A stretch of 64,000 nucleotides of DNA from Chloroflexota bacterium (GTDB lineage: Bacteria > Chloroflexota > Anaerolineae > UBA2200), in the NCBI GenBank assembly GCA_014360755.1, contig JACIWX010000004.1:139172-203171 (forward strand). Direction: 5' to 3'. The notes below the pieces were generated by a model, which was given only the letters and a program-made list of their open reading frames with translations, did not search any database and was not told the DNA's origin. The translations under genes were made by a program, and so were the position numbers. Below are positions 50,681 to 58,857 of the stretch, one piece after another; position 1 is the stretch's first letter; every line of letters starts with the position of its first letter.

Positions 50681-52576
50681 CTACGAGGGCTGCTCTGGCT
50701 TCTGCTGCAAAGATTGTGCTAGAGCGACGTACTGATCCAATCCTAACTCGCGCAATTTTCCTTCCATGGGAATGCCTGTCTCTGGGTCCCAGCCCATCAT
50801 GCCGTAGTAGAGGCGGATGGCTTCGCGCAGTTGGTCTGCTTGCACTGCCTGGTTTTTCAGTGCACCATTGATCGGCGGTTCAAAGGAACGCTGTGGCAGC
50901 CAGTCATCAGCAGCCGAAAAGCCCTCACGTAGGTTAAATAGGCGTGCCAAATTCAAAGCGCGTTCCCCGCTCTCCATCCACTCGTACAGGCTGTAATCCG
51001 TCCAACCTGTTGCAGCCTGGATCATCTCTATAATTTGCGGATAGCTCCAGGGGACAAATTGACAGAGCACTGTACAATTGCGTGCTACGGAGGCAGTGGA
51101 AGAGCGCATGGCTAAGCGCACCTTGTCCGCCCCAAAATCATCTAGCGGCACAGGTTCCAGGATGCCCAGGGGGCGCAGCGCTTCTATCCCGGCCTCGGTA
51201 GTCGTACCGGTATCGTGCAGGGAGTGCTGGTGATCTGCGCCGGTTGGGGATACGGCATAGCCCAGAGCAAGCCCCCGCTTTAACCTGGGTTCATGCATGG
51301 GATAGGGCTGCCCTTTGACGTGCATGGCAAAGCGCTCGCTGCCACCGCCCAGTTCTTTAGCCATCGCTTTTACGCCCCGAGCCAGGAACGCGCCAAATCC
51401 TTCGCGCCGCGCTACCTTCTCGATGGCTGGTAACAACACTGCCCCATTCCCAAAGCGTAACTCCAAACCATCTGTATCCTTTAAGGTGAGCAAGCCAGCT
51501 TCAAAACACTCCATGGCAAAAGCTAAACTGACTCCAAAGGAAATAGTGTCAATAGTGTATGCATTGAGGAGCTCATTTGCCTTGCATAGCAGGGCCGTGT
51601 CCGCAATACAGCAATTCGAACCGATGGCAGCAAGCGTCTCGTATTCAGGCCCACCATATTGGGGATCAATGGGGTAAGGCTTCTCGGCAGCAACGCGCTT
51701 TTTACAGTGCACTGCACAGGCGTAACATGCTTCCATCGTGCTGCCCAGTTCTTCGCGGATCGTCTGAGGCAACTGCCGTTTGACCTGCGGGTACTCACCC
51801 GCGCTGAAATTGCGTACTGGTAGGTTGCCCTGCTGCTCAAAGAGTTCCTGAACCGCTCCGGTGCCCCAGAGGGGAAAATTGCCTGCCAGGTGCAGGTTTT
51901 TGCGCATCCATTGCCCCAGTGCCTTGATTTTCTCGGGGTCGGCTACGGGCACAGGCTGGCTCCCGTATGCCACAATCGCCTTTAGTTTCTTCGCACCCAT
52001 CACGGCTCCTAATCCACACCGCCCGGCAAAATGCTTCAAGTCATTGGAGATGCAGGCGTATGGGACCAGGTTTTCAGCGCCAGGGCCAATCAACATGGCT
52101 CGTGCTCGAGGCACGCCAAGTTCAGTGCGTATCTGGGCTAAAGCGTCGGCGGTTTTCTGGCCCCACAAATGGGCTGCATCGCGCAGCGTTACCTGTCCGT
52201 CGTGAATCCACAAGTAGAGCGGAGATTCTGCCTGCCCATGCACAATGATGGCATCAAATCCAGCCCGTTTCAATTCCGTTTGGAAAAAGCCTCCCACTTC
52301 TGAAGCGCCGAATCCTCCAGTAAGCGGGGATTTCGCACCTACGGCATTGCGTGCCAGCCCTGAGACGGGGATTCCAGAAGCAACTCCCGTGGCGACAACC
52401 AGTGGATTGGCAGGATTCAGAGGATCTAGGTGCGCTGGTGTCTCACGGAGCAGGGTGAGGGCGATCAGGTTCCATCCCCCAAGGTAGCGCCGATAGAAGG
52501 TGTCTCCTGGTTCTTCATACCTAACCTGTTTGTTACTCAAATCAACGTATGCGATCCTGTTCATGTAGCCGGGCAT
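50681..52576 (-). CDS. Aldehyde:ferredoxin oxidoreductase-family tungsten enzyme
   Basis: A 631-residue AOR-family protein. N-terminal pieces YLGGWNLIALTLL, GVASGIPVSGLARNAVGAKSPLTGGFGASE and GPGAENLVPYA bind the bis-pterin cofactor; CYACAVHC is the Fe-S cluster motif, with a late cysteine in RNCTVLC. The enzyme oxidises aldehydes to acids, passing electrons to ferredoxin. ATG 52576 has GAGGTG upstream; the frame extends to 52618, and ATG 52564 is also possible. Aldehydes such as acetaldehyde from the neighbouring aldolase would be reasonable substrates, but this is an inference. Confidence 0.9.
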   Translation of the reverse strand: MPGYMNRIAYVDLSNKQVRYEEPGDTFYRRYLGGWNLIALTLLRETPAHLDPLNPANPLVVATGVASGIPVSGLARNAVGAKSPLTGGFGASEVGGFFQTELKRAGFDAIIVHGQAESPLYLWIHDGQVTLRDAAHLWGQKTADALAQIRTELGVPRARAMLIGPGAENLVPYACISNDLKHFAGRCGLGAVMGAKKLKAIVAYGSQPVPVADPEKIKALGQWMRKNLHLAGNFPLWGTGAVQELFEQQGNLPVRNFSAGEYPQVKRQLPQTIREELGSTMEACYACAVHCKKRVAAEKPYPIDPQYGGPEYETLAAIGSNCCIADTALLCKANELLNAYTIDTISFGVSLAFAMECFEAGLLTLKDTDGLELRFGNGAVLLPAIEKVARREGFGAFLARGVKAMAKELGGGSERFAMHVKGQPYPMHEPRLKRGLALGYAVSPTGADHQHSLHDTGTTTEAGIEALRPLGILEPVPLDDFGADKVRLAMRSSTASVARNCTVLCQFVPWSYPQIIEMIQAATGWTDYSLYEWMESGERALNLARLFNLREGFSAADDWLPQRSFEPPINGALKNQAVQADQLREAIRLYYGMMGWDPETGIPMEGKLRELGLDQYVALAQSLQQKPEQPS

Positions 52577-52895
52577 ATTGCACCTCGTTGAGAAGAATGT
52601 AGACAAGTCGCGGGACAAAGCATTGCCGTGTGGTTCGGTGGCAAAAGGTTCACTTCGCCATCGCTTTCCGTATCATGCAGGAAGCCGATTCAGGAGCCCG
52701 CCTTCTCCCCGAACCCTCCTGGTTTTTGAGATTTTAGGACAAGTGCTACAGGTAGTCAATTCCGCCCAATCGAGTGAGAAAAGATCAATCCTCTGTTGCA
52801 CAGTCAATTTGGCAGGCATTCCTTTCACCGCTATACTTATTTTGTTCCCTGCGGCGAGGTATATCTTTGGGAGTATTGTCCAGAAGGGACTTGAA
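52577..52895. other. Divergent intergenic region
   Basis: 319 bp between the AOR-family gene (minus) and the PBP gene (plus). The plus frame of the PBP gene is open throughout, but it has no RBS-backed start before 52896. The plus-strand promoter is at 52809-52837; no convincing minus-strand promoter was found. No other gene was recognised. Confidence 0.5.
52809..52837 (+). promoter_or_regulatory. Promoter of the penicillin-binding protein gene
   Basis: TTGGCA, 17-bp spacer, TATACT; RNA start near 52844, ATG 52896. Confidence 0.65.
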
Positions 52896-55004
52896 ATGGC
52901 TTACCGGCGCTTTTTGTTACTCTTTGTCTTGTTGCTGGCAATGACAGCCCAGCCAGCCTGTCGTCAGGCTGAGCCCAAACCGACGCCAACTCCTACGCCA
53001 ATTCCTACGCCTTCCCTCACCGGGGCCGAAGCGGTGGCGCGGGAGTACCTGCGCGCTTGGCAAGATCAAGACTATACGCGGATGTATACCTTTCTCTCTC
53101 CTTCTGCCATGGCTGCTATTCCCGCAGAAAAATTTGTCTCACGTTACCAGGCTATTGCCGACGAGGCTACCATGACTAGCCTGACGGCCAGTATTCTGGG
53201 AGTGCAACGCGCGCTGACTGCCACAGCGCAGGTTACTTTCACCATAACCGTAGATACACGTTTTGTGGGCCAATTTCAGGTAGAGAATGTGCTGGACCTC
53301 TCTTATGACGGACAGCGCTGGGGAGTGGACTGGACGCCCAAAGCGATTTTCCCCCTGCTGGTGTGGGATAACCTCGTGCACATGTTCGTCCAGGTGCCTT
53401 CACGAGGTAGCATCTACGACCGCTGGGATTTGCCCTTGGCTACGGAAGGGAAGCTGATTACATTGGGCGTAGTGCCAGCGTGGATCCAAGATGAAGCGAA
53501 GCTTCTCTCCATCTTGAGCAGAGTACTGGGTCTATCTCAAGAAGCCATCAAGGAGAAATACGCCTACGCAGCACGCCCGGACTGGTTTATGCCCGTTGGT
53601 GATATCACTCCCGAAGCGCAACAGGCTTATGAAGCGTTGTTGTCTTCAGAGCCAGGTATCACCTGGCGCGAGAAACCCATACGCGTATACCCTTATGGCA
53701 GTCTGGCAGCACAGGTAATTGGCTATACAACCCTTATTGACGCCGAGACGCTGGCACGCCTCAAGGATCAGGGTTATAGCGAAAACGATCGCATCGGCGT
53801 AGCTGGACTGGAAGGCTGGGGGGAGTCGCACCTGGCTGGGGCGCGCGGAGGAACCTTGGCCATCATTAGTCCAGATGGCCGTATCGTGTGGACACTCGCT
53901 GAACGGCCAGCAGCGGTAAGCAAAAGCATCTACACCACACTGGATATAGAGTTTCAACGCACAGTGGAAAGCATTCTCGGCCAGCAAGTAGGCGCCATTG
54001 TTGTGCTGGATGTGCGCAACGGCGATGTGCTAGCAATGGTCAGCCACCCTGGCTATGATCCGAATGTGTTCATTACCGGCACCTCACAGCAACGGCAAGC
54101 CTTGCTCAATGATCCTCAACGTCCCTTTTTGAACCGCGCTATCGCTGGCCTTTATCCTCCCGGTTCAACATTCAAAATTGTGACCATGTCTGCGGGCATG
54201 CAGGAACTGGGCTTGACTCAACATAGCACTTTTTACTGCGCTGGACAATGGACCGGCCTGGCAGATGGCGCTACACGCTATTGTTGGCTGCGCAGCGGGC
54301 ATGGTACGCTTAATTTATTGAATGGCTTGGTCCAGTCTTGTGACACCGTTTTCTGGGAAATTGGCAAAGCATTGAATGAGCATGATCCCTATGCTCTGCC
54401 GCGCTGGGCGCGCGCTTTTGGCTTGGGCGCCCCAACTGGATTGAATGCTTTGTATGAGGAGGCAGGCTTAATTGCTGATCCTGACTGGAAAGCACAGCAC
54501 TATTCGGGAGCAGAACAACAGTGGCTGCCACGGGATGCAGTCAATATGGCGATTGGACAGGGGGATGTATTAGTAACTCCCTTGCAGATGGCGAACCTAG
54601 TAGCAGCCGTGGCTAATGGAGGCACGTTGTACCGTCCACGGCTGGTGCGGCGCGTAGGCTCATTGATGGGCGATGATATACAGGACTTTCCACCACAGGT
54701 GCTAAGCCAGTTGCCTGTCTCACCAGCAAATCTGCAGGTTGTGCAGCAAGCCATGGAAGGCGTGTGCCGGTATGGAACTGCCTCAAGGGCTTTCATTGGT
54801 GCTACGATACGCATGGCTGGCAAATCTGGCACTGCAGAAGCTCCTCCTGGTGAACCACATGCCTGGTTTGTAGGCTACGCTCCAGCGGATAACCCGCAAA
54901 TTGCAGTCGCAGTCGTATTGGAGCATGGAGGCGAAGGGGGACGCAATGCTGCCCCGCTGTTCCGCCAAGTAGTGGAAGCATATCTGGCTTTGCCAAAGAG
55001 GTGA
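52896..55004 (+). CDS. Class B penicillin-binding protein with NTF2-like N-domain, putative lipoprotein
   Basis: 702 residues from ATG 52896 (AGAAGGGA upstream). Residues 1-22 are a signal sequence ending TAQPAC, a possible lipobox with Cys22 (the Gln at -3 is unusual). A Thr-Pro linker is followed by an NTF2-like domain (about 42-150) as in MecA, a dimerisation domain, and a transpeptidase domain with S424-TFK, SCD at 481-483 and KSGT at 643-646. It crosslinks peptidoglycan outside the membrane. The SxD in the second motif also occurs in some PBP2 proteins. MecA-type architecture does not by itself imply beta-lactam resistance. No rod operon surrounds it. Confidence 0.9.
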   Translation: MAYRRFLLLFVLLLAMTAQPACRQAEPKPTPTPTPIPTPSLTGAEAVAREYLRAWQDQDYTRMYTFLSPSAMAAIPAEKFVSRYQAIADEATMTSLTASILGVQRALTATAQVTFTITVDTRFVGQFQVENVLDLSYDGQRWGVDWTPKAIFPLLVWDNLVHMFVQVPSRGSIYDRWDLPLATEGKLITLGVVPAWIQDEAKLLSILSRVLGLSQEAIKEKYAYAARPDWFMPVGDITPEAQQAYEALLSSEPGITWREKPIRVYPYGSLAAQVIGYTTLIDAETLARLKDQGYSENDRIGVAGLEGWGESHLAGARGGTLAIISPDGRIVWTLAERPAAVSKSIYTTLDIEFQRTVESILGQQVGAIVVLDVRNGDVLAMVSHPGYDPNVFITGTSQQRQALLNDPQRPFLNRAIAGLYPPGSTFKIVTMSAGMQELGLTQHSTFYCAGQWTGLADGATRYCWLRSGHGTLNLLNGLVQSCDTVFWEIGKALNEHDPYALPRWARAFGLGAPTGLNALYEEAGLIADPDWKAQHYSGAEQQWLPRDAVNMAIGQGDVLVTPLQMANLVAAVANGGTLYRPRLVRRVGSLMGDDIQDFPPQVLSQLPVSPANLQVVQQAMEGVCRYGTASRAFIGATIRMAGKSGTAEAPPGEPHAWFVGYAPADNPQIAVAVVLEHGGEGGRNAAPLFRQVVEAYLALPKR

Positions 55005-55010
55005 TGCAAA

Positions 55011-56228
55011 ATCGCTGCACATGCTTTTCCCAAGTTACGTGCTATTGATGCCCGTCCCGTCGTCCATGGCGGGCAGCCAGGAATCCTCCTGCGCGACCCT
55101 CTGCAATTGACGGACAAGACCATTATTCTCCCTCAACACTTGGGCCCGATATTGGCACTATGCGATGGCACGAGAGATAGCAATGCCATCTCTGCCGCAC
55201 TGGCGGTTCGTTTCGGAGTGCGCATCGCGCCAAGCACAGTAGAGCAAGTGCTGTCTGTGCTCGATGATGCCTTGCTTCTGGACAATGAACGTGCGGCAAA
55301 AGCACAAGAACTTGAACTACAGGAATATCGCCAGGCTCCCTTCCGTCGCCCTGCCAGTGCCGGGCTGTCCTATCCCGCTGAGGCGGAGGCATTGCGCAGT
55401 TTGTTGCAGGGTTATCTGGATGCGGCAAATGACGTGAGCGCTCACCCTGCTGATGGGCGTGGCTTGATCTGCCCGCACATCGATTATGCACGTGGGGGCA
55501 CCGTGTATGCCCGAGTATGGAAGCGAGCGGCGGAGATGGCACAGGCGGCAGAACTGGTGGTGATGTTCGGTACCAACCACTACGGCGGAGATGGCCGGCT
55601 GACCTTCACCCGGCAGCACTATGCCACGCCGTTTGGCATCCTGCCTACAGCGCAGGATGTGGTTGATGCTGTGGCACAAGCAGCAGGTGAGGAGGCAATT
55701 TTTGCCGATGAGCTCTACCACCGCAGCGAGTATTCCATTGAATTGGCAGCCGTCTGGCTCCATTATCTCCGTAAAGAGCAACCTTGCTCATTGGTGCCGA
55801 TCTTGTGCGGCTCCTTTGCGCACTTTGTACGGGGCGAATCCCAGCCACAACACGATCCCACGATCCATGCCGTGCTAGATTCTCTCCGGCACGCCATCGC
55901 CGGACGGCGAGTGTTGGTAGTGGCAGCTGCTGATTTAGCACATGTGGGTCCAGCTTTTGGCGGCCAGCCACTGGGATTGTTGGAGCGGGCTCAACTGCAA
56001 GCAGCCGACGACGAATTGATAGCACATATCTGTGCAGGTGACGCGGAGGGATTTTTTGCTACCATTCAGCGTACAGGAGACCGCTACAATATCTGCGGAT
56101 TGCCGCCAATTTATCTAGCGCTGCGCCTGCTGCATCCTGTGCAGGGTGAAAAAATAACTTATCTCCGCTGTCCAGCCGACGAGCAGGGAACGTCCTTGGT
56201 ATCGGTGTGCGGGATCGTGTTCCGATGA
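55011..56228 (+). CDS. MEMO1-family protein (AmmeMemoRadiSam system protein B) with N-terminal extension
   Basis: The MEMO domain (about residues 120-405) shows SAGLSYPAEAEALRSLL, GLICPHIDYARGG (metal-site His/Asp), VVMFGTNHYGGDG and VAAADLAHVGPAFGG. The product is part of a widespread three-protein system of unknown function whose AMMECR1 and radical-SAM partners are not seen here. Frame-conserved protein sequence (PKLRAIDARPVVHGGQPG) begins before the first normal start (TTG 55107); the only codons available after the upstream stop are ATC 55011 (GAGGTG seven nt upstream) or ATT 55044. Alternatively one A is extra in AAAA at 55008-55011 and ATG 55004 is the start. Start uncertain. Confidence 0.85.
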   Translation: MAAHAFPKLRAIDARPVVHGGQPGILLRDPLQLTDKTIILPQHLGPILALCDGTRDSNAISAALAVRFGVRIAPSTVEQVLSVLDDALLLDNERAAKAQELELQEYRQAPFRRPASAGLSYPAEAEALRSLLQGYLDAANDVSAHPADGRGLICPHIDYARGGTVYARVWKRAAEMAQAAELVVMFGTNHYGGDGRLTFTRQHYATPFGILPTAQDVVDAVAQAAGEEAIFADELYHRSEYSIELAAVWLHYLRKEQPCSLVPILCGSFAHFVRGESQPQHDPTIHAVLDSLRHAIAGRRVLVVAAADLAHVGPAFGGQPLGLLERAQLQAADDELIAHICAGDAEGFFATIQRTGDRYNICGLPPIYLALRLLHPVQGEKITYLRCPADEQGTSLVSVCGIVFR

Positions 56229-56261
56229 GCCACTTAGCCGCACAATTGGCAGAAACCGCAA

Positions 56262-56290
56262 TTGACAAAGCCAAATAGGGGGTGTAGAAT
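56262..56290 (+). promoter_or_regulatory. Strong promoter of the tRNA-Arg gene
   Basis: TTGACA, 17-bp spacer, TAGAAT; RNA start near 56297, about five nt before the mature tRNA. Confidence 0.8.
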
Positions 56291-56301
56291 AGAGTTGCCA
56301 C

Positions 56302-56374
56302 GCGCCCGTAGCTCAGCGGACAGAGCAGTGGTCTTCGAAACCAAAGGCCGTGGGTTCGAATCCCTCCGGGCGCG
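56302..56374 (+). tRNA. tRNA-Arg (anticodon TCG)
   Basis: 73 nt fold into a cloverleaf: acceptor GCGCCCG/CGGGCGC, D-stem GCTC/GAGC, anticodon loop CTTCGAA with anticodon TCG (reads CGA), T-loop TTCGAAT. The first pair of the anticodon stem (G27-A43) and one pair of the T-stem are mismatched. CCA is not encoded. A CDS starts 12-30 nt downstream with no terminator between. Confidence 0.9.
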
Positions 56375-56404
56375 TCTTATGCCTGAATGGTGAAATGGTG
56401 TAGC

Positions 56405-57469
56405 ATGTCCAAAGTTACGTACCACGAATTCAGGCCCGGACACTGGGTAAAACTGGTGGACGGCAAAATCGTCGGGCGGGCTACTGCTGAAGAAGTGGCT
56501 GCCTGGAAACGGGAACAGGCGGCTCAAACCATGATTTGGCAAGATGTGGTACAGCGCACCGCATCAGCAGAGCCCAAGCCAGAAATTCCCCCTGAGAAGC
56601 CTTTGCCCGCGCGGAAGGCTTCGCTAGAGTCAGTCATAATTTGGCAAGACGTTTTGAGTCAGATCAGTGGTACTGAGCCACGGAAGGAAGGTCAACTTCG
56701 GGAGGCAAAAGTCAAGAAGGAGACGGAGCACATACCTGAAAAGGATGCGCTTAAACCAACCGTGACGCCCCAACTTGTTTCGGCTCAGCCAGCGGCGAAA
56801 GCCAAGCCAAAGGATGGGGGAAAACCGGCTGAGCAAGCGGCTAAAGTTAAGCCTGCTCCAACAGCGAAAACTGTGCCCGCTGAAGCAGTGGTTGCTAAAC
56901 CGGCAACCAAACCCAAGCCTAAGGTGGAAAAAGAAGCCACCGTTGCCAGAAAAGCGGAGGATGTGCCTGCACCAGCGTTGGAAGAGGAAACAAGGATTAC
57001 TGAACAAGCGCTTTCTGTAGAAGAAACGGTACCTGAAGTAATCCCTCAGCGACCCCGAAAGGCTGAAGCTCGCCGCACAAAAGCCATGGCTCTGAAGCAG
57101 ACAGTTAGAGCCCAAGTCCGCCCTGAGGAGGAAGCAGCTCCTCCCGAAGTCGAGGAAGCCGAGGCGGAGGCAATGCCCCAACCCGCTTCTACGACTGCCA
57201 CGCGGCGGACGGCTGCAAAACCCTCCTCTATTGCATCCCGGGAGCAGCCAAGCCAGTTATATTTGTGGATTATGGCAGGCGCATCGGATGACCTCATCGC
57301 CACAGTGCGCAGTGGACTAGCACGCTACCAAGAACGGTTTCATCAACCAGCCGAGGTAGTGTTGTGCCATGTAGATGATATGGCGATTCTGGAAAAAGCG
57401 AATCTGCCGGTAGATGTGCGACAGGGCAAAGGCGTGCCTCCACGCAGCTTCTGGATCGGGCTAAAGTAG
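56405..57469 (+). CDS. Low-complexity Ala/Lys/Pro/Glu-rich protein of unknown function
   Basis: 354 residues from ATG 56405 (or GTG 56387). No family is recognised. Residues 1-35 form a small conserved-looking start (VTYHEFRPGHWVKLVDGKIV). The pentapeptide IWQDV occurs twice, at 44-48 and 79-83, each followed by a similar Glu-Pro-Lys stretch, so a ~35-residue unit is duplicated. Residues about 95-275 are disordered, rich in Ala-Lys-Pro and Glu. The last ~70 residues are folded (LYLWIMAGASDDLIATVRSG, PPRSFWIGLK). Both ends may bind partners with a flexible middle. It has no promoter of its own and follows a tRNA gene, so it may be cotranscribed with it. Confidence 0.7.
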   Translation: MSKVTYHEFRPGHWVKLVDGKIVGRATAEEVAAWKREQAAQTMIWQDVVQRTASAEPKPEIPPEKPLPARKASLESVIIWQDVLSQISGTEPRKEGQLREAKVKKETEHIPEKDALKPTVTPQLVSAQPAAKAKPKDGGKPAEQAAKVKPAPTAKTVPAEAVVAKPATKPKPKVEKEATVARKAEDVPAPALEEETRITEQALSVEETVPEVIPQRPRKAEARRTKAMALKQTVRAQVRPEEEAAPPEVEEAEAEAMPQPASTTATRRTAAKPSSIASREQPSQLYLWIMAGASDDLIATVRSGLARYQERFHQPAEVVLCHVDDMAILEKANLPVDVRQGKGVPPRSFWIGLK

Positions 57470-57474
57470 TTACC

Positions 57475-58806
57475 ATGGAAACGGATAAAGTCCAAGAGCC
57501 AGTATTGAGTGAGCGCGAACTGGAGATCCTCAAATTAGTGGCTTCTGGTGCCACCAATCAGCAAATTGCGCGTGCGCTGTTCATCAGTGTGAACACAGTG
57601 AAAGTGCATTTGCGCAATATTTTCGAGAAACTGGGTGTCGAATCACGCACCGAAGCCTCGACCTATGCCATCCGCAAAGGCTGGATTGTGTTGGAAGGAG
57701 TGCAGGTTCCAGCCGAGGCTGAGGAACTACCTTCCCTCTTGCCACGAGAGCGCATTGCTTTGTGGCAACGAGTGTTTTTCTTTGCGGCGGCATTGCTCAT
57801 CGCGCTTCTTGTCTTTTTCCCTCCATCCCGTACTGCTTCGCCCAGCGCCAGCAGCCCCTTTACGGATCGGACAGAGGGGACGCTTGGCAGCCTATCCGGA
57901 ACCACCTCTTCTCGTTGGGCCAGCAAAGCGCAGATGCCGACTTCGCGTGCACGGTTAGCTGTAGCTGCCTATGGAGGAAAGATTTACGCCATAGCGGGGG
58001 ATACCCCGGAGGGAGTGAGTGGCGTGGTGGAGGTCTATGACCCGAGCACGGATACCTGGACACGGCGCACAAGCAAACCACGTCCTGTGCGCAACGTTGG
58101 TGCAGCAGTGCTGAACGAGCGCATTTTTGTGCCTGGAGGCTATGATGCGACAGACCAGGCTAGCGCCATCGTGGAAGTCTATGATCCGCAAAGCGATGTA
58201 TGGAGTGAGGTTGCCCCCTTACCCAGGCCGCTTTTCGCTTATGCCATTGCTGCTGTGGGGGGCAAAATCTATCTGTTCGGAGGTTCGGATGGCATTCGCT
58301 ATCTGGACACGGTCTTTATTTACGACCCCTCTACAGATACCTGGGCTACCGGTACGCCGATGAGCGAACCCCGCGGATTCTGCGCGGCAGCCGTCGTTGG
58401 CGAACGCATCTATGTGCTAGGCGGCTATGACGGGCAGCATGAACTTGCGCTGTGCGAGGTATACGATCCGGCAAAGGAGGGTTCAGGAGAACAGCCGTGG
58501 ACGCAACGAGCGCCGCTGCAAATGGCACGCGGTGGTTTGGCTGCGGTGGCCATAGAGAATTATATCTATGCAATAGGCGGAGGGTGGACGCAGTATTTGT
58601 CCTTCAACGAGCGTTATGACGTAAACCAGGATGCGTGGGCACCTTTTGATTCACCGCTGCTCGGACAGTGGCGAACGCTTGGGGCGGCAACCATTCAAGG
58701 AAAAGAAGGAACGGTCATTTATACCATTGGTGGGTGGAGCAACCGCTACCTGAGCACAAACTACGCTTACGAAGCATTTTTCCGCATCTATCTACCTAAC
58801 CTTTAA
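57475..58806 (+). CDS. LuxR-type DNA-binding domain fused through a membrane helix to a Kelch propeller
   Basis: 443 residues. Residues about 10-72 are a LuxR/GerE helix-turn-helix (LSERELEILKLVASGATNQQIA, then SVNTVKVHLRNIFEKL). A membrane helix lies at about 99-116, then a Ser/Thr-rich linker and, from about 146, five to six Kelch repeats with recurring EVYDPSTDTW-like and VGGKIYLFGG-like strands. The HTH should be in the cytoplasm and the beta-propeller outside, which makes it a one-component, membrane-bound regulator that may sense a ligand or glycan directly. It follows the low-complexity protein by five nt. Targets are unknown. Confidence 0.88.
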   Translation: METDKVQEPVLSERELEILKLVASGATNQQIARALFISVNTVKVHLRNIFEKLGVESRTEASTYAIRKGWIVLEGVQVPAEAEELPSLLPRERIALWQRVFFFAAALLIALLVFFPPSRTASPSASSPFTDRTEGTLGSLSGTTSSRWASKAQMPTSRARLAVAAYGGKIYAIAGDTPEGVSGVVEVYDPSTDTWTRRTSKPRPVRNVGAAVLNERIFVPGGYDATDQASAIVEVYDPQSDVWSEVAPLPRPLFAYAIAAVGGKIYLFGGSDGIRYLDTVFIYDPSTDTWATGTPMSEPRGFCAAAVVGERIYVLGGYDGQHELALCEVYDPAKEGSGEQPWTQRAPLQMARGGLAAVAIENYIYAIGGGWTQYLSFNERYDVNQDAWAPFDSPLLGQWRTLGAATIQGKEGTVIYTIGGWSNRYLSTNYAYEAFFRIYLPNL

Positions 58807-58857
58807 ACCCTCATACATGCCTCATTATGTCGTTCTGCACTGTAAAGGGAGGAAGCA

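Noticed and set aside
52578..52895. 106-codon upstream extension of the penicillin-binding protein frame
   Set aside because: It precedes the mapped-looking promoter and RBS, and lacks the signal peptide expected at an N-terminus.
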